Assembly: GCA_937873805.1 (NCBI GenBank) | Contig: CALMWO010000073.1 | Span: forward strand, 1-15,410 | Reading direction: 5' to 3' | Source of the DNA: an uncultured Hyphomonadaceae bacterium | GTDB lineage: Bacteria > Pseudomonadota > Alphaproteobacteria > Caulobacterales > Hyphomonadaceae | DNA: 15,410 bases | Shown: piece after piece, positions 14,402-15,410 of the stretch | Layout: every line of letters begins with the position of its first letter | How positions within the stretch are numbered: position 1 is the stretch's first letter | The notes under the pieces: generated by a model | Told to the model about the DNA's origin: nothing | Databases searched by the model: none | The model's input: the letters and a program-made list of their open reading frames with translations, nothing else | Position numbers and translations under genes: made by a program

Positions 14402-15070
14402 TCAGCCGTTCAAGCGGTACCCGGCGCCCCGAACTGTCTTGATGACATCGCGCACGCCGGCTGCATCAAGTTTTCTTCTGAGGCGACTAATCGCATGCTC
14501 GACGGCCGCAGGAGCAATTTCGTCGCCGCCCATTTGGTCGAGCAGCGATTCGCGACTGAATACGCGCGCTGGTGCTTTCAGGAAAACGGACAACAAGACG
14601 ATATCCTGGGCCGTTAAATCGATCCCATGACCATCGACCAACGCTTCATGGCGCGTCAGGTCCAGTACCAGGCGACCAAAGGAAAGTGTCCGGGGCAGCG
14701 GTTGCTTCGGGCGTCTGAGCAGCGCTCGCGCCCGGGCAAGAAACTCCTCGATCGCGAATGGCTTGGTCATGTAGTCGTCCGCGCCAGAGTCGAGCCCCTG
14801 CACGCGATCACCCGTCGCGCCGAGAGCGGTCAGAAACATCGCAGGCGCGATAACCCCTCGCAAACGGAGCATCTTGAGAACACTCAAACCGTCCAGGCCT
14901 GGAAGATTCCGATCAAGTACCAGCAAGTCGAAATCACGTGTGAGGGCGAGCTGCAGCGCCTCTTCACCGTTGCTCACGCCGTAAGCTAAGAACGTGTCCT
15001 GTTTGAGTCCCGCGAGGATAAACGCCCTCAGCAGGTCATCGTCTTCGGCAACTAGGATGGATCCATTCAA
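14402..15070 (-). CDS. OmpR/PhoB-type response regulator
   Basis: With the TTG at 15070 the protein has 222 residues, the usual length. The receiver domain (about 3-118) has the acidic pair in VAEDDD, phospho-acceptor D53 in LLVLDRNLPG, T81 in MFLTAL and K103 in DDYMTKPF. The C-terminal winged helix (about 127-220) includes LTAQDIVLLSVFLKAPARVFSRESLLDQ, ISRLRRKLD and VIKTVRGAGYRL. It should bind DNA when phosphorylated. The frame is open further upstream to 15238, but the only ATG there lies inside a hairpin and gives a 56-residue tail without likeness. No in-frame ATG suits, so TTG is inferred, supported by a promoter about 40 bp upstream. It converges with the bcs operon and follows an HPt gene. 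Confidence 0.88.
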   Translation of the reverse strand: MNGSILVAEDDDLLRAFILAGLKQDTFLAYGVSNGEEALQLALTRDFDLLVLDRNLPGLDGLSVLKMLRLRGVIAPAMFLTALGATGDRVQGLDSGADDYMTKPFAIEEFLARARALLRRPKQPLPRTLSFGRLVLDLTRHEALVDGHGIDLTAQDIVLLSVFLKAPARVFSRESLLDQMGGDEIAPAAVEHAISRLRRKLDAAGVRDVIKTVRGAGYRLNG

Positions 15071-15106
15071 ATTTTGATCCCAACGACGGGCTGAGAGGCG
15101 TTTGCG

Positions 15107-15136
15107 AGCATAGCGCGTCAGATTGGCGACAGACAA
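15107..15136 (-). promoter_or_regulatory. Candidate sigma-70-type promoter of the response-regulator gene
   Basis: On the minus strand TTGTCT (15136-15131) and TATGCT (15112-15107) are separated by 18 bp, each matching four of six consensus bases. Transcription would begin near 15100, leaving a leader of about 30 nt before TTG 15070. This also argues against a start further upstream. Confidence 0.4.
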
Positions 15137-15223
15137 CGCTCGGGATGGCCAATCAGCCCCTAGCCCCGGCCAACCCAGCGTCGTCTTTGTTGAGTACGAG
15201 TTATCGTCGGGGAAACGCCGCGT

Positions 15224-15254
15224 CGCCGGCCGCACCATCGTGATGCGGCCGGCG
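15224..15254. terminator. Strong GC hairpin between the HPt and response-regulator genes
   Basis: CGCCGGCCGCA and TGCGGCCGGCG form a perfect 11-bp stem around a 9-nt loop, 15 bp after the HPt stop. No T-run follows on the minus strand, so it is either a hairpin-only terminator for the HPt transcript or an RNA processing and stability element. Together with the promoter at 15107-15136, it suggests the regulator is transcribed separately. Confidence 0.5.
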
Positions 15255-15268
15255 TTCGTCGTTAGGAG

Positions 15269-15410
15269 CTATGCTGCGCGGACCATGCTCTCGACGGCCC
15301 TGAGCAGCGGTTCGAAGCTTTGAGAATCTGGGGCTCTTCCCGCCGATATCGCGCTTTCGATCACTTGCGCCGCCTGGCTGGCTTCGACATAGCTAAACGT
15401 CCTAGCAGTT
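15269..15410 (-). CDS. C-terminus of a histidine-phosphotransfer (HPt) protein
   Basis: The minus-strand frame is open from the right edge to a TAG at 15271-15269, 46 residues. It reads TARTFSYVEASQAAQVIESAISAGRAP and ends PLLRAVESMVRAA. The start fits the end of the HPt motif (HxLxGxARTFG-type), followed by the helices that complete an HPt four-helix bundle. The phospho-accepting His would lie just outside the window, so it cannot be checked. It could be a stand-alone HPt or the tail of a hybrid kinase. Next to a response-regulator gene in the same direction, it points to a multistep phosphorelay. Confidence 0.6.
   Translation of the reverse strand, partial: TARTFSYVEASQAAQVIESAISAGRAPDSQSFEPLLRAVESMVRAA

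Noticed and set aside
14360..14617. 85-codon plus-strand frame with a nearby ATG
   Set aside because: Most of it is antisense to the C-terminal domain of the response regulator.
15123..15323. 66-codon plus-strand frame through the hairpin region
   Set aside because: It crosses the hairpin and the antisense of the HPt gene, with no motif or ribosome site.
1..15410. CRISPR array, tRNA or rRNA gene
   Set aside because: No regularly spaced direct repeats, no cloverleaf-type sequence and no rRNA-like stretch were noticed on reading both strands.

Overview
The window looks like a high-GC alphaproteobacterial chromosome segment. The organism cannot be named from it; I infer the class from the GC-rich codon use, the gene types and a short SSB typical of alphaproteobacterial accessory DNA. 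It has two parts: an insertion-sequence-rich accessory stretch (about 1-4700) and a backbone stretch carrying a cellulose synthesis operon plus the edge of a phosphorelay locus (about 4700-15410).

Accessory part. A single-stranded-DNA-binding protein gene runs off the left edge on the minus strand. It is preceded by a leader of roughly 150 nt rich in inverted repeats. Next is an IS110-family transposase gene that is worn at its 5' end and split by an IS630-family element (1090-2252). Joining the two IS110 pieces over a single TCA restores its reading frame exactly. The IS630 transposase is itself in two frames, separated at a run of six A. A GNAT acetyltransferase gene follows and ends directly against an IS3-family element (3233-4698, minus strand). 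That element has orfA and orfB linked by an A7G slippery site.

Backbone part. A TMEM175-type potassium channel gene begins a few bases from the IS3 end and has probably lost its native start region. About 400 bp without a firm gene separates it from bcsA-bcsB-bcsC. These three genes overlap by 4 bp at each junction (ATGA, then GTGA) and form one translationally coupled operon: a c-di-GMP-responsive cellulose synthase with an intact PilZ domain, its periplasmic partner, and a short BcsC-like outer-membrane exporter. A fourth gene follows 4 bp later. It encodes a two-TM membrane protein with a periplasmic sensor region and a single cytoplasmic PAS domain, and it stops right after the PAS fold with no kinase, GGDEF or EAL output.

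Convergent to this operon on the minus strand are the C-terminus of a histidine-phosphotransfer (HPt) protein and an OmpR-type response regulator that probably starts at TTG. The most interesting biology is the PAS-only membrane sensor fixed to the end of a compact bcsABC operon beside an HPt/response-regulator pair. The structured leader of ssb and the nested mobile elements are also worth attention. I see no tRNA, rRNA or CRISPR.
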